DNA from: an uncultured Flavobacteriales bacterium
Lineage (GTDB): Bacteria > Bacteroidota > Bacteroidia > Flavobacteriales_D > Crocinitomicaceae
Direction: 5' to 3'
DNA length: 64,000 nucleotides
Assembly (NCBI GenBank): GCA_913054135.1
Contig: CAJXJK010000009.1
Location: 1 to 64,000 of the forward strand
Within the stretch, counting starts at the first letter, position 1. Each line of letters opens with the position of its first letter. The notes beneath the pieces were generated by a model. It was not told where the DNA came from. It was given only the letters and a program-made list of their open reading frames with translations, and did no database searches. This document shows, piece by piece, positions 1 to 9,015 of the stretch. The position numbers and the translations under genes were made by a program.

Positions 1-2
1 CA

Positions 3-53
3 ATGTCTGATAAGAGATATAAAGAACGAGGTCACGTGACAGTATTGAAATAA
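3..53 (+). CDS. 3' end of an upstream gene (partial)
   Basis: The frame is open from the left edge of the window and ends at a TAA at 51-53. It is followed 12 nt later by a strong hairpin with a T tract, which suggests that a real plus-strand gene ends here. Only about 16 residues are visible, ending in a basic, unremarkable tail, so no function can be given. The frame has an ATG at position 3, but this may be internal. Confidence 0.3.
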   Translation: MSDKRYKERGHVTVLK

Positions 54-64
54 GAAATAGAAAA

Positions 65-98
65 AGAGGAGAGCAAGATTGTTCTCCTCTTTTTTTTT
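65..98. terminator. Bidirectional intrinsic terminator
   Basis: AGAGGAGA (65-72) pairs with TCTCCTCT (83-90) and is followed by eight T residues on the plus strand. An A run at 61-65 gives a shorter T tract on the minus strand. It lies between the end of the plus-strand gene at the window edge and the stop codon of the minus-strand aldehyde dehydrogenase, so it can serve both. Confidence 0.8.
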
Positions 99-1587
99 AA
101 TGACGATTTTGGTAACAAATTGGCCTAATCCATCTTCTGATCGACTGAACACCAACAGCAGTAAATCTTGAATCTGACGAAGCCGGATACGGTCCGCCAT
201 GGTTCATAGCCGGACTTGATTCTACACCTGTGGGAACTCCATTAAAAATGAGTCTACCAACCTTATATTTTAACTCTTCAATAATTGGTTCGAAATCATT
301 TTTCTCGGTCTGATCAAAAATGACCGTTCCTGTCAATTGACCTTCAAGACTATTAATTACAGATAACAATTCTTCTTGATCAGCACAGCTTACGATAATT
401 GAGAATGGCCCGAAAACCTCATTGTGTAAATTGACATTAGATAAAAACTGTTTCCCCTTCACTGACAAGATCGTTTGGCCAGCATAATTGGAATCAAGAT
501 TCATTGAAGGCGTCAACTCAAAAACATTTTCTGAGTTTTTTGCCTCTGATCCTAATCTCACATATGCAGAATGAATATTCGGATGCAACATTAATTGCGG
601 TTTAACTTGCATTATTTTTTCGGCCAGCAGAGAAGAAAATTTCTTCAAATGATTTGACTCGAGGCCAAGAATTAACCCAGGACAAGTACAAAACTGCCCA
701 TTACCTTGCGTGATCGAATCGGCGTATTGTGCTGCCCAATGATCTGCTTCATTTTCCAAAGAATTAGGTGAGATCACAACAGGATTAACACTTCCCATTT
801 CGGCAAAAACTGGAATGGGTTCGGTTCTAGAATTTGCAATATCAAAAATTGCCCGCCCTGCCTTTATGCTGCCGGTAAAACCGACGGCCTTTATATTTGG
901 ATTCTTTACTAAGTCAATTCCCAATTGAATACCCGCACTATTTAAATTTGAAAAAACGCCATTCGGCATACCAGTCTTAATAGCGGCCTTAATTATGGCC
1001 GAGGCAACAAGTTCTCCTGTTCCTGCATGCATTGGATGACTTTTAACTATTACTGGGCAACCAACGGCTAGAGCACTCGCAGTATCACCTCCTCCTGTAG
1101 AATAAGCCAATGGGAAATTGCTAGAACCAAAAACAGCAACAGGGCCAAGAGGCAAATACGTTTTTTCTAACTTTGGTTTGGGTTTTGGAAGCCTATCAGG
1201 CTCGGCATCTTCTTTCGTAAGCTCTCTCCAATCAGACCTGATAAATGTAGCCAATGAAGTAATTTGAAAAAGCGTTCTATCCTTCTCTGCAATGGCCCTA
1301 TCGCGAGATAAACCAGACTCTTGACAGTAAACTTGGATCAAGTAATCACCCAATGAATCTATTTCAAAAGCAATTTCTTCTAAAAACCCTGCTCTTTTAT
1401 CATCAGAAATATTGCGATAAATCTTAAAAGCCTGTGATGCAAGTTCAGTTGCCTCTGATAACTCTAAAGCAGTTACTTCAATAAAAGACCATTCATTATC
1501 CTTATTTAAAGAGGGATTAAATGTTTTGAACTGAAGTGATCCATCCCCTTTTTGTTGGTTTCCAATAAAACTATTACCTAAAATCAT
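97..1587 (-). CDS. Aldehyde dehydrogenase (NADP+), 2,5-dioxovalerate/ketoglutarate-semialdehyde type
   Basis: This is an aldehyde dehydrogenase superfamily enzyme that oxidises an aldehyde to the acid with NAD(P)+. Numbered from the chosen start, it shows the GFTGS turn (about 236-240), the general-base Glu in FAEMGSVNP (E263) and the catalytic Cys in GQFCTCPG (C300). The wording resembles alpha-ketoglutaric semialdehyde dehydrogenases of sugar-acid and hydroxyproline breakdown, but the substrate is inferred from family resemblance only. The frame extends to 1653, but the ATG at 1587 is preferred because it begins the family-typical ILGNSFIGN N-terminus; the upstream extension is basic and cysteine-containing, unlike the family. 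It is monocistronic, and no other genes of such a pathway are adjacent. Confidence 0.85.
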   Translation of the reverse strand: MILGNSFIGNQQKGDGSLQFKTFNPSLNKDNEWSFIEVTALELSEATELASQAFKIYRNISDDKRAGFLEEIAFEIDSLGDYLIQVYCQESGLSRDRAIAEKDRTLFQITSLATFIRSDWRELTKEDAEPDRLPKPKPKLEKTYLPLGPVAVFGSSNFPLAYSTGGGDTASALAVGCPVIVKSHPMHAGTGELVASAIIKAAIKTGMPNGVFSNLNSAGIQLGIDLVKNPNIKAVGFTGSIKAGRAIFDIANSRTEPIPVFAEMGSVNPVVISPNSLENEADHWAAQYADSITQGNGQFCTCPGLILGLESNHLKKFSSLLAEKIMQVKPQLMLHPNIHSAYVRLGSEAKNSENVFELTPSMNLDSNYAGQTILSVKGKQFLSNVNLHNEVFGPFSIIVSCADQEELLSVINSLEGQLTGTVIFDQTEKNDFEPIIEELKYKVGRLIFNGVPTGVESSPAMNHGGPYPASSDSRFTAVGVQSIRRWIRPICYQNRH

Positions 1588-1683
1588 AAAACGACAATTT
1601 GACCTAAATCTACAAATCAATGACCTAAATTCAACAACGATTGGTTTAAACATGAAATACCTTAGCCGAACAAAAAAGATATT

Positions 1684-2052
1684 ATGACATCAACAGAAAA
1701 CAAAATGAAAAAACCGGGTATGCTTAGAGCGATATTCATAATCAATGCACTTTTAGTGATTACTGGCTTTACATTCTACTTCGTATTTTCGGCAAGAACT
1801 AATGCAGGTATTGAAACTCTAGGAATTCCACCCTCTACCCTCCTCACTATGGCTATCATTTATTTAGGAATGTTTGTCGCAATTGTAATCTCCATCTTGA
1901 AAAAGATGATTTGGGGAATGAGGATAGCTCTTTTGACAACAATAGTAACATCAATTGTTATCATCCTTGCGCCAATCGGCATTGGTTTAGCAGCAATTTC
2001 TTTGGGGTTGTCGTTTGGTAAACCAGTTGTTGCTTACTTCGGCTCGAAGTAA
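1684..2052 (+). CDS. Small integral membrane protein
   Basis: A 122-residue protein with about three hydrophobic segments (near residues 14-36, 49-71 and 78-110) separated by short polar loops. It has no signal peptidase site and no motif I recognise. It is divergent from the aldehyde dehydrogenase and sits 51 nt upstream of an AraC regulator gene on the same strand. Function unknown; the length, start and hydrophobic pattern support a real gene. Confidence 0.6.
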   Translation: MTSTENKMKKPGMLRAIFIINALLVITGFTFYFVFSARTNAGIETLGIPPSTLLTMAIIYLGMFVAIVISILKKMIWGMRIALLTTIVTSIVIILAPIGIGLAAISLGLSFGKPVVAYFGSK

Positions 2053-2103
2053 TACATTAATTGAGAACTCACTCCCTTCAAAGAGTATTCATATCTTTGA
2101 AGG

Positions 2104-2958
2104 GTGTCATTCTCAAAGTCAGATTTTACGTTTCAAAACAAAGTAGTGCTAGGAAGAGCATTGTTTAAAGGCCCCTTCAAAGTGAATGCTGTTCTTGAAG
2201 AAGAAGCTCGGTTCGTTCATGTTCGAAATGGGTCCTCAACCTTATTTGTTCCGAACAACAAGCATAAAATAGAAAGTGGTGATAGTTTTTTGATCAAGTG
2301 TGAAAGCTTTGTCAATAGTTGGGAAGCGAATGAAGACGGCAGCTTCACAGAGGTTGTTATCTTTCAATTTTATCCCGAAACTTTGAAAGAAGTGTATAAA
2401 GATGGATTGCCCGATTTTTTTAACACTAATAAATCAATTCCTCATGAACCAATAGAAAAGGTCAGCTCACATGAGCTCATCACAACCTTTTATAACAGTT
2501 TAAATTACTACTTTGATCATCCTGAAATGATGACGGATGACTTAATGATATTAAAGATTAAAGAGCTCATACATATTCTGGCAAAAACAGACCGATCAGG
2601 TAAAGTAAAATTGATCTTAGCCAATTTGTTTATCTCAAGTGAACATGAATTCAAAGATGTAATTAACGCTCATCTTTATCAACATCTAAAATTAGATGAT
2701 CTCGCCTTTTTCACCGGTCTGAGCCTTTCGACTTTCAAGAGAAAATTTAAGTCAATTTTTGGTAAAAGCCCTAAGCACTATATTAATTCTAAGAAATTAG
2801 AAAGAGCAAAATTCTTACTTGAAACATCTGAACTCAGAATATCAGAAATCGCCTATGAATGTGGTTATAATGATGTTGCCTATTTTTCAAGAACCTTTCA
2901 GTCAGAATTTGACATCTCGCCTTCTAATTATAAAAGTCAATTGACTCCACAAAAATGA
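2104..2958 (+). CDS. AraC-family transcriptional regulator
   Basis: A 284-residue DNA-binding regulator. The C-terminal 95 residues carry the two AraC helix-turn-helix motifs: the first around LDDLAFFTGLSLSTFKRKFK, the second around ISEIAYECGYNDVAYFSRTF, followed by the usual FDISPSNYKSQ ending. The N-terminal half resembles the cupin-like effector domain of Bacteroidota AraC proteins. The start is a GTG, since no ATG is better placed. The stop codon overlaps the ATG of the CotH-like gene (ATGA at 2955-2958), so the two are translationally coupled and the regulator may control or respond with that protein. The ligand is unknown. Confidence 0.85.
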   Translation: MSFSKSDFTFQNKVVLGRALFKGPFKVNAVLEEEARFVHVRNGSSTLFVPNNKHKIESGDSFLIKCESFVNSWEANEDGSFTEVVIFQFYPETLKEVYKDGLPDFFNTNKSIPHEPIEKVSSHELITTFYNSLNYYFDHPEMMTDDLMILKIKELIHILAKTDRSGKVKLILANLFISSEHEFKDVINAHLYQHLKLDDLAFFTGLSLSTFKRKFKSIFGKSPKHYINSKKLERAKFLLETSELRISEIAYECGYNDVAYFSRTFQSEFDISPSNYKSQLTPQK

Positions 2959-4130
2959 AACTTTTTAAAAGCAAAATATTCAAGTTTATCATTCTGCCTC
3001 TGTTGGGAATAGGACTGTTTTGTCTTTGGTTTTTTGTTTTTAGAGTGCCGAATTTTGAACTTGAAACGCTCTCATTAAACATTTCTTCTGCCGATTTTGA
3101 GAAACTAAGTGAGCTTAGGGATGTCGCTTTAGAAAATGATTTTCTTGAACGAAGTGAAGATGATTTTGTGCCAGCCTCTATAGTTTACCGCTCTCAAGAA
3201 AAGTCAGGAAAAGTCAGGCTAAAAGGAGATTGGACGGATCATTTAGGACACAAAAAATGGTCATTCAGAATAAAACTGAAAGATGAAATGGATGACGGCC
3301 TGAAGGTTTTCAGCATTCAAAACCCAAAATCAAGAGGACATGTAAGTGGATACGTTTTTCATAAACTCTTGAAACAAGAAGGAATACTTACCAACGAGAT
3401 GAGATTCATTCATTTAAAAGTTAATGGAAATAATTGGGGAGTATATTGTCTTGAAGAACATTTGTCAAATAGAATGATCGCAAATCAAGGAAAACCTGCT
3501 GGAATGATTCTGAAATTCAGTGATGCAGGGTTTTTTCAAATCGATAATTCAGGAGAAAGCACAGATGGTTTAATTAAGCAAGCTGAAATAAACACATATG
3601 GTGGAAATGATGACAATGATCTAAACTCAAAAGCGAAGTCTATCATTTCTAATTATCAAGTACAAAAAGAAGGTAGCTATACAGACTTTGACCAATTAGC
3701 TATGGCAAAGTATTATGCACTGTGTGATTTAACTACAGCCTATCACGCCATGGGGTGGATAAATATTCGATTTTACTTCAATTACGAAACACAAAAAATG
3801 GAAGCAGTTGGTTACGACCCATATCCTGTATTAGAGTGGGGAAAACCATATCTCGGAAATAATGTTGAGCGTACAAAAAATGACCCCTTTGAAACGACAA
3901 TGATCGTCTACTCAGCTTTGAAAGATAGCGCAATCAATACGGCATATTATTCAGAGCTTGAAAGAATCACACATCCAAATTATATTCAAAAATTTATGGA
4001 TGAAAACAGAGCTCAGATCAAATTTTTAGAGTCCGAAATTAAAAAAGAATACAGCTCTTATGAATATGACTACAATGATCTTTCTCAAAGGGCTAAGGAC
4101 ATTCGGGACGGGCTCAAATCCAAAAAATAA
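2955..4130 (+). CDS. CotH-like kinase-fold protein, membrane anchored
   Basis: A 391-residue protein with one N-terminal transmembrane or uncleaved signal segment (about 9-30) and an extracytoplasmic domain. VRLKGDWTDH and NGNNWGVYCLEEHL match the CotH family pattern (KG..S/D.. and NG.Y.G.Y.L.E), and VGYDPYP resembles the family's conserved Asp segment. CotH proteins are atypical kinases that phosphorylate spore-coat proteins in Bacillus; related proteins in non-spore-formers are poorly understood, so the substrate here is unknown. The gene overlaps the AraC regulator gene by 4 nt. The family call is by eye and moderately secure. Confidence 0.65.
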   Translation: MKLFKSKIFKFIILPLLGIGLFCLWFFVFRVPNFELETLSLNISSADFEKLSELRDVALENDFLERSEDDFVPASIVYRSQEKSGKVRLKGDWTDHLGHKKWSFRIKLKDEMDDGLKVFSIQNPKSRGHVSGYVFHKLLKQEGILTNEMRFIHLKVNGNNWGVYCLEEHLSNRMIANQGKPAGMILKFSDAGFFQIDNSGESTDGLIKQAEINTYGGNDDNDLNSKAKSIISNYQVQKEGSYTDFDQLAMAKYYALCDLTTAYHAMGWINIRFYFNYETQKMEAVGYDPYPVLEWGKPYLGNNVERTKNDPFETTMIVYSALKDSAINTAYYSELERITHPNYIQKFMDENRAQIKFLESEIKKEYSSYEYDYNDLSQRAKDIRDGLKSKK

Positions 4131-4185
4131 AAAGGCCAAATGTAACTTTTGACCCTTGCAGATGTTTCACTAATAAATCCACATT

Positions 4186-5094
4186 ATGAAACATTCAATC
4201 TCAATTTTTATTCTTTTAATTACTTCAATTTCATACTCTCAAGATGTAAATTTTAACCAAGTAAACCTCACAGGACTATACTCGAATCCAGCCTTAACAG
4301 GAGCCAATGGAGAGCAAAAAATCTCAACTTCATTTCAAAGTCAATCACCGAGCTTAAGCTCAGGAATTCGATCAACTTTCGCTTCTTACGAAGACGGAAG
4401 CCACAACTTTGGAAACTTTGGTGGCTACTATTTAAACAGTTATTATTCAAATGGAGCATTCAATTCAAATCGTTTTGGATTAAACTACGCTAAACCAATT
4501 CGTCTCACTAGGAAACTGATGGTGACGGCAGGTTTGAATGCATCCTTAATTCTTGATCATATTAATTTTAATAAGGTAACCTTTGGTGATTTAGCAAATC
4601 CTAGAACAGGTCGACTTTACGATCCTTTGGCTCTAAAAGAAAATACCTTTTCAGGAGATTTTAGTGGAGGAATTCTAGTAAACTGGCAAAATGTTTTCTT
4701 TGGTGCGAGCTTTAACCAATGGGGAAGCCTTGGCGCCAAATCAATTTTTAACACCTACGCAAATATTGGAATTTCATTGAGAGGTAAAGGTGGTGACTTT
4801 GCCATCATTCCTGAAATATCGTACAACACTTTGAGCGGTTTTCATAGCGCAGCAATTAAAGTGTCTTCTTACTATAAATGGGCAAAGTTAGGAGTTGAAT
4901 ACTCGGCAAGAGATGCCTTTTCTGCAGTAGTTGGAGCGAGCATTGGGAATTTTGACCTAAGTCTTTCAGGTGAATGGACCATTTCAAAATTAACAAATAG
5001 CGTAGGCGGATCTTACGAAGTTGGACTATCGTATAAGTTGAAAAACAACAAGAAAAACCAGACTTTTGAGAGTTACGACTACTCATTATTCTAA
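4186..5094 (+). CDS. PorP/SprF family type IX secretion system membrane protein
   Basis: A 302-residue outer-membrane protein with a signal peptide (cut near YSQ, residue 19). It carries the PorP/SprF opening: Q..FNQ....LY.NPALTGA, then repeated amphipathic strands typical of a beta-barrel. PorP/SprF proteins take part in T9SS and gliding machineries, and many paralogues are paired with specific adhesin-type substrates. Here the gene stands alone, without PorK/L/M/N neighbours, so it is probably an accessory paralogue. A stem-loop follows the stop codon. T9SS-type C-terminal domains elsewhere in the window fit a T9SS-bearing host. Confidence 0.85.
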   Translation: MKHSISIFILLITSISYSQDVNFNQVNLTGLYSNPALTGANGEQKISTSFQSQSPSLSSGIRSTFASYEDGSHNFGNFGGYYLNSYYSNGAFNSNRFGLNYAKPIRLTRKLMVTAGLNASLILDHINFNKVTFGDLANPRTGRLYDPLALKENTFSGDFSGGILVNWQNVFFGASFNQWGSLGAKSIFNTYANIGISLRGKGGDFAIIPEISYNTLSGFHSAAIKVSSYYKWAKLGVEYSARDAFSAVVGASIGNFDLSLSGEWTISKLTNSVGGSYEVGLSYKLKNNKKNQTFESYDYSLF

Positions 5095-5116
5095 AACGGC
5101 CTAAGTCGTTTTAGAA
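5089..5116 (+). terminator. Stem-loop after the PorP/SprF gene
   Basis: TTCTAAAACG (5089-5098) is perfectly complementary to CGTTTTAGAA (5107-5116), with an 8-nt loop, and overlaps the stop codon. It lacks a downstream T tract, so termination may be weak; it may instead protect the 3' end of the mRNA. Confidence 0.5.
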
Positions 5117-5170
5117 AAGATGATAGCGCTATGATTCAATAGCTTGCATTCTAAAATAAGTGCGTCTACA

Positions 5171-5229
5171 TTTGGATTTATTAAAAAAGAATTCCTACTT
5201 TTGAACTATTAAATAAAATGTTCAAAAGT
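5171..5229 (+). promoter_or_regulatory. Promoter and TetR-type operator
   Basis: A Bacteroidota promoter is visible: TTTG at 5171-5174 as the -33 element, 21 nt, then TACTTTTG (5196-5203) as a perfect TAnnTTTG -7 element. Overlapping the -7 is a perfect inverted repeat: ACTTTTGAAC (5197-5206), 13 nt, GTTCAAAAGT (5220-5229). It ends 4 nt before the ATG of the TetR-type gene. This is the arrangement expected of an autorepressor operator, which would also control the secreted hydrolase downstream. Confidence 0.75.
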
Positions 5230-5233
5230 TAAA

Positions 5234-5806
5234 ATGTCAGCATCTAAGAATTCAATTTTACATAAATCAAGAGAGTTATTTGAACGCTTTGGTTATCAAA
5301 AAACGACACTTACAGACATTGCCAAATCAGTTGGCAAAGTAAAAACAGCAATCTATTATTACTTCAGTGGTAAAGAAGAAATTTTTGCAGAGTTGGTTGA
5401 AGTGGAAGCCGAAGAGTTCTTAAATAATCTTATTCAAGAGGTTGAGAAAGAAAAAAATCCACAGAAAAAGCTAATATCCTACGTCAACACAAGAGTTGAC
5501 TTAATGGAGAAAATCGCTAAGCGATACAGCTTCTTGAAAAGTGAGTTTTTTGAATTAATGCCTATTGTTGAAGCCAATAGATTGAAAGCAGATGAAAGAG
5601 AAGTTCAATTTGTTAGTTCTATTCTAAGCTCAAAAGAAATTCAAGATGAATTCAATATTTCAAAACCTGAATTCACAGCTAAGCTCTTAATGCAAAACTT
5701 GAAAGGTTTAGAAGTTCAAATGTATGTTACTGATCAAGCTGCGGCTCACCAAGAAAATCGAGAAGCATTTGTAGACTTTATAATCTATGGTGCTCTAAAA
5801 AAATAA
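5234..5806 (+). CDS. TetR/AcrR-family transcriptional regulator
   Basis: A 190-residue protein with a typical N-terminal TetR helix-turn-helix (about residues 8-55): RELFERFGYQKTTLTDIAK followed by the KTAIYYYFSGKEEIF recognition segment. The C-terminal helical part is variable, as usual for the ligand-binding domain. The perfect inverted repeat directly upstream is its likely operator. It ends 2 nt before the start of a secreted hydrolase gene, so the two are almost certainly co-transcribed. The ligand is unknown. Confidence 0.9.
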   Translation: MSASKNSILHKSRELFERFGYQKTTLTDIAKSVGKVKTAIYYYFSGKEEIFAELVEVEAEEFLNNLIQEVEKEKNPQKKLISYVNTRVDLMEKIAKRYSFLKSEFFELMPIVEANRLKADEREVQFVSSILSSKEIQDEFNISKPEFTAKLLMQNLKGLEVQMYVTDQAAAHQENREAFVDFIIYGALKK

Positions 5807-5808
5807 AC

Positions 5809-7200
5809 ATGAAAAACATCACCCTTTTGTTCCTACTAGTCTGTTCAACTCTAATTGGCTTTTCACAAAGCTTTGAAATTGGACATACCACAATTACATT
5901 TAATGATGCTTCAAGAACTGGCGGCTTCGGATCAGGCGGTGGTGCTGGAAGACAAATCCAATCAGAGATATACTACCCTGCTGCAACTGCAGGAGATGAT
6001 GTTGCTATAGCGAATGGAGAATTTCCTGTAATTATATTTGGTCATGGCTTTGTTATGGCCTGGGATGCCTATCAAAATATTTGGGAAGAATTCGTCCCTG
6101 AAGGGTATGTGTTTGTTTTCCCAAGAACTGAAGGAGGCTTTAGTCCAAGTCATGATGAATTTGGTTTAGACTTATCATTACTGGTTGATAAAATGCAAGC
6201 TGAAAATGACGACATGAGTTCTATCTTCTATAATTCATTGACAGATAAATCAGCAATTATGGGCCATTCTATGGGTGGCGGAGCTGCTATGCTTGCAGCA
6301 GAGAACAACACAAGTATTGAAACTGTTATTGGTTTGGCTCCGGCCGAAACTACTCCCTCAGCCATTTCAGCTGCTCCTCAAATTAGTGTTCCGGCATTAA
6401 TATTTTCAGGAAGTTCGGACGGGGTAACACCAGCAGTGGATCATCATCAACCAATTTATGATGGATTAGGAAGTTCTTGTAAATACTTCTTGAGTATCAC
6501 AGGCGGAGCTCATTGCTACTTCGCAAATTCAAACTTCAATTGTGATTTTGGTGAAGGAACTTCATCAACAGGAATAACAGTAACAAGAGAAGAACAGCAC
6601 GCTACCACCTTTTTGCATCTTAAAACATGGTTGGAATACAGATTAAAAAATATCTGCGGATCACTAACCGAATTTCAATCAGATCTAGTGGCTAGCACTG
6701 ATGTCGTTAATCAAACTTCTTGTACTGAAACAGAACCAATAATTAATACGAACATCTCTGCTACAGCAACTACAATAACTGCTGAAGAGACCGGAATTAG
6801 CTATCAGTGGGTTGATTGCAATGGCAATAACTCACCAATTAGCGGAGCCACTTCACAAACATTTACACCTAGCATTTCAGGTTCATACGCAGTAATACTT
6901 GACAACGGTAATTGCAGTGTAATTTCTGACTGCGAGAGTATCACTTTAACTTCTTCACTTGCTGAAGACGAATTCAATTTTGAGATTTATCCTAATCCGA
7001 CGGCCAATAATTTTACAATTAGTTCAAAAGAATCTGGGAGCTTTCAAACTATTGATCTGAATGGAAAAATAGTACTTCAATCTCTTTTTCAAATTGGAAA
7101 CAATACGGTAATTACAGATTTGAATGAAGGAATATATATCATTTCAGTCACAGCTAAATCGGGAAAAAGATATTTTAAGAAGCTCATAATTAATCAGTAG
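5809..7200 (+). CDS. Secreted alpha/beta hydrolase with T9SS sorting domain
   Basis: A 463-residue protein with a signal peptide (cut after GFSQ, about residue 20). Its alpha/beta-hydrolase domain (about 25-285) carries the oxyanion segment IIFGHGF and the nucleophile elbow GHSMGGG, resembling chlorophyllase or PAF-acetylhydrolase-like enzymes. SGSSDGVTP supplies a likely acid residue, and GGAHCYF a likely catalytic His. An Ig-like linker follows, and the last 75 residues form a T9SS type A sorting domain starting at FEIYPNPT. The enzyme should be exported to the cell surface or medium. It lies in an operon with the TetR regulator. The ester substrate is unknown. Confidence 0.85.
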   Translation: MKNITLLFLLVCSTLIGFSQSFEIGHTTITFNDASRTGGFGSGGGAGRQIQSEIYYPAATAGDDVAIANGEFPVIIFGHGFVMAWDAYQNIWEEFVPEGYVFVFPRTEGGFSPSHDEFGLDLSLLVDKMQAENDDMSSIFYNSLTDKSAIMGHSMGGGAAMLAAENNTSIETVIGLAPAETTPSAISAAPQISVPALIFSGSSDGVTPAVDHHQPIYDGLGSSCKYFLSITGGAHCYFANSNFNCDFGEGTSSTGITVTREEQHATTFLHLKTWLEYRLKNICGSLTEFQSDLVASTDVVNQTSCTETEPIINTNISATATTITAEETGISYQWVDCNGNNSPISGATSQTFTPSISGSYAVILDNGNCSVISDCESITLTSSLAEDEFNFEIYPNPTANNFTISSKESGSFQTIDLNGKIVLQSLFQIGNNTVITDLNEGIYIISVTAKSGKRYFKKLIINQ

Positions 7201-7217
7201 ATCGTTTAATTAGCACT

Positions 7218-7256
7218 GAAGGCCATAGTTCTATCCCTATGGCCTTCTTATTTTTA
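7218..7256 (+). terminator. Intrinsic terminator of the TetR-hydrolase operon
   Basis: GAAGGCCATAG (7218-7228) pairs with CTATGGCCTTC (7237-7247), a perfect 11-bp stem with an 8-nt loop, followed by TTATTTTTAT. It lies 18 nt after the hydrolase stop codon. Confidence 0.85.
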
Positions 7257-7297
7257 TGGAATAATTTCATTATGCGTGCATAGTTTTAAAATTGTAT

Positions 7298-7305
7298 TAA
7301 CTTTG
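7298..7305 (+). promoter_or_regulatory. Putative -7 element of a promoter
   Basis: TAACTTTG is a perfect TAnnTTTG match that ends only 5 nt before the ATG at 7311. If it is used, the mRNA would have almost no leader. No convincing -33 TTG is seen at the usual distance. Confidence 0.4.
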
Positions 7306-7310
7306 TTTTA

Positions 7311-7994
7311 ATGAGAGTCCTTTTGCCCATAGTTTTTATTAGTTTTTTAATCACAGGATGTTCTTCTACCCGTTTTGTAGAACCTCTTGAAAAGGATCAA
7401 CTCTCAATAGGAGCTGGATTTGGCGGTCCTACAATAGAATTTGCAGGCGCCCCAATTCCACTTCCTTTGACTTCAATTGAAGTAGGTTATGGTCTTGATT
7501 CCAATCTAACAATCCATGGTGGTTGGCACACGACTGCTGCTTTTTTCGGAAATGCTCAAATAGATGCAGGGGTAACCTATCAGTTCATTGATCAAAACAA
7601 ATACATCCCGAATGTATCGGTATCACCAAGTTTAAATTTCATTTACAGCTTTGATGCAAAAGCGGCAAGACTTTGGCCTATTCTTGATTTGAATGCTTAT
7701 TGGAATTATGGTAAAAGAAGAAATTACTTTTACGTGGGATTCAACAATTACTTTGAAATGCGACAAATGATGGCGAATGAGCAAGAGCAAATGCATCACT
7801 GGATTTTTAATCCGCAAATTGGACACGTCATTAAAGGAAAAAAATCACCCTGGAAATTTTCAGTAGAACTCAAATTAATAGCACCTTATTTAGACAACAC
7901 CAAAGCCTTTGTTCCCTACAAGAGTGTATTAGGAAAATGGGGCTCAACTGGTTTTTATTTAGGATTTAGAAGAGCATTGAATTTTAAGAAATGA
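7311..7994 (+). CDS. Outer-membrane lipoprotein, predicted beta-barrel
   Basis: A 227-residue protein with a lipoprotein signal (LITGC lipobox, Cys 17) followed by alternating short strands rich in Gly and aromatic residues, such as LSIGAGFGGP, TIHGGWHTT and FYVGFNNYFEM. These suggest a small beta-barrel or YaiO/PF13568-like fold. No specific family was recognised. The stop codon overlaps the start of the next gene (ATGA), so it is in a two-gene operon with a lipoprotein hydrolase. Function unknown. Confidence 0.65.
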   Translation: MRVLLPIVFISFLITGCSSTRFVEPLEKDQLSIGAGFGGPTIEFAGAPIPLPLTSIEVGYGLDSNLTIHGGWHTTAAFFGNAQIDAGVTYQFIDQNKYIPNVSVSPSLNFIYSFDAKAARLWPILDLNAYWNYGKRRNYFYVGFNNYFEMRQMMANEQEQMHHWIFNPQIGHVIKGKKSPWKFSVELKLIAPYLDNTKAFVPYKSVLGKWGSTGFYLGFRRALNFKK

Positions 7995-8881
7995 GAATAT
8001 TAATCATCATATCAATTGTTTTTGTTGGCCTATCATCTTGCAAAAAAGCAACTTTAGATGGTTTAGCTTTTCCATCCGTGGCTCTTGATTCATACGAACA
8101 CAAAGATTACGACAATCACGAGCTTGAAATTCCAGATGAATACTTCAATGCACCTATTCAACAGACGTTAATTCCGTTAACTTCAGTTGATGAAGTGACT
8201 GGTGAAACGTATACCATTTATGGCCTATACATGGGAGACACAGCTAACATTTCAACTGACACCATAATTTACTTTTGTCATGGACAATCACGCCACAATG
8301 ATTTTTATTGGACACGTGAAGTACTAATTTCTCACCTAGGAGGATTGCATAACTATGGTGTTTTTATGATTGATTACCGAGGGTACGGAATGTCTGAAGG
8401 CTCTTCTACAGAGCAAGGACTTTATGAAGATGCTGATGCCGGTCTTGATTGGTTAATTGCAAATGGTGCCACCCAAGAAAAAACAGTTTACTACGGTTTC
8501 AGCTTAGGGGCAATTCCTCTTATTCATAGAGCCGCTAACAGAACCGATTTTCAACCCATTGGATTAATCTGTGAGGCCCCATTGGCATCAACAGAGAATT
8601 TAGCCCAATCATCTGTCCTCTTGAATATTGATTCTGAATTTGTAACTGAATTAGAGTTAAATAATGCAGAACAAATCAAAAATGTAAATGTGCCATTCAT
8701 GTGGCTACATGGGTATGAAGATGATTATGTAGAGATTAATAATGGAGAATTAATTTACGGAAATTACCAAGGACCGTATAAAGAAGCTCACAGAATTGAA
8801 AATGGCGGACACGCCGATCTCCCTGCGGTAATGGGCTATGAGAACTTCCTATCTACCTTTTTAACCTTCATCAGAAAATAA
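7991..8881 (+). CDS. Lipoprotein alpha/beta hydrolase
   Basis: A 296-residue protein with a lipoprotein signal (GLSSCKK, Cys 17). An alpha/beta-hydrolase domain carries the oxyanion-type segment IIYFCHGQ, the strand VFMIDYRGYGMSEG and the nucleophile elbow GFSLGAIP. Likely acid and His residues lie in HGYEDDYVE and GGHADLP. It resembles the BEM46/ABHD13-like group of membrane-associated hydrolases. It overlaps the preceding beta-barrel gene by 4 nt. Substrate unknown. Confidence 0.8.
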   Translation: MRILIIISIVFVGLSSCKKATLDGLAFPSVALDSYEHKDYDNHELEIPDEYFNAPIQQTLIPLTSVDEVTGETYTIYGLYMGDTANISTDTIIYFCHGQSRHNDFYWTREVLISHLGGLHNYGVFMIDYRGYGMSEGSSTEQGLYEDADAGLDWLIANGATQEKTVYYGFSLGAIPLIHRAANRTDFQPIGLICEAPLASTENLAQSSVLLNIDSEFVTELELNNAEQIKNVNVPFMWLHGYEDDYVEINNGELIYGNYQGPYKEAHRIENGGHADLPAVMGYENFLSTFLTFIRK

Positions 8882-8909
8882 ATTTTCATTTCACTGTAAC
8901 TTTTAGTTG

Positions 8910-8943
8910 AATAATGTGTCTTACCTATATAGACACTATTATT
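8910..8943 (+). terminator. Stem-loop after the lipoprotein hydrolase
   Basis: AATAATGTGTCT (8910-8921) pairs with AGACACTATTATT (8931-8943) with one bulged A. It lies 28 nt after the stop codon and is a candidate terminator for the 7.3-8.9 kb operon. Confidence 0.5.
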
Positions 8944-9015
8944 ATTCGCATAAGCGTCTGTGTTGAGCTTAAACGGTTAGTAAGCATTCACAGTAATAGT
9001 AGATTTTTTCATGGG

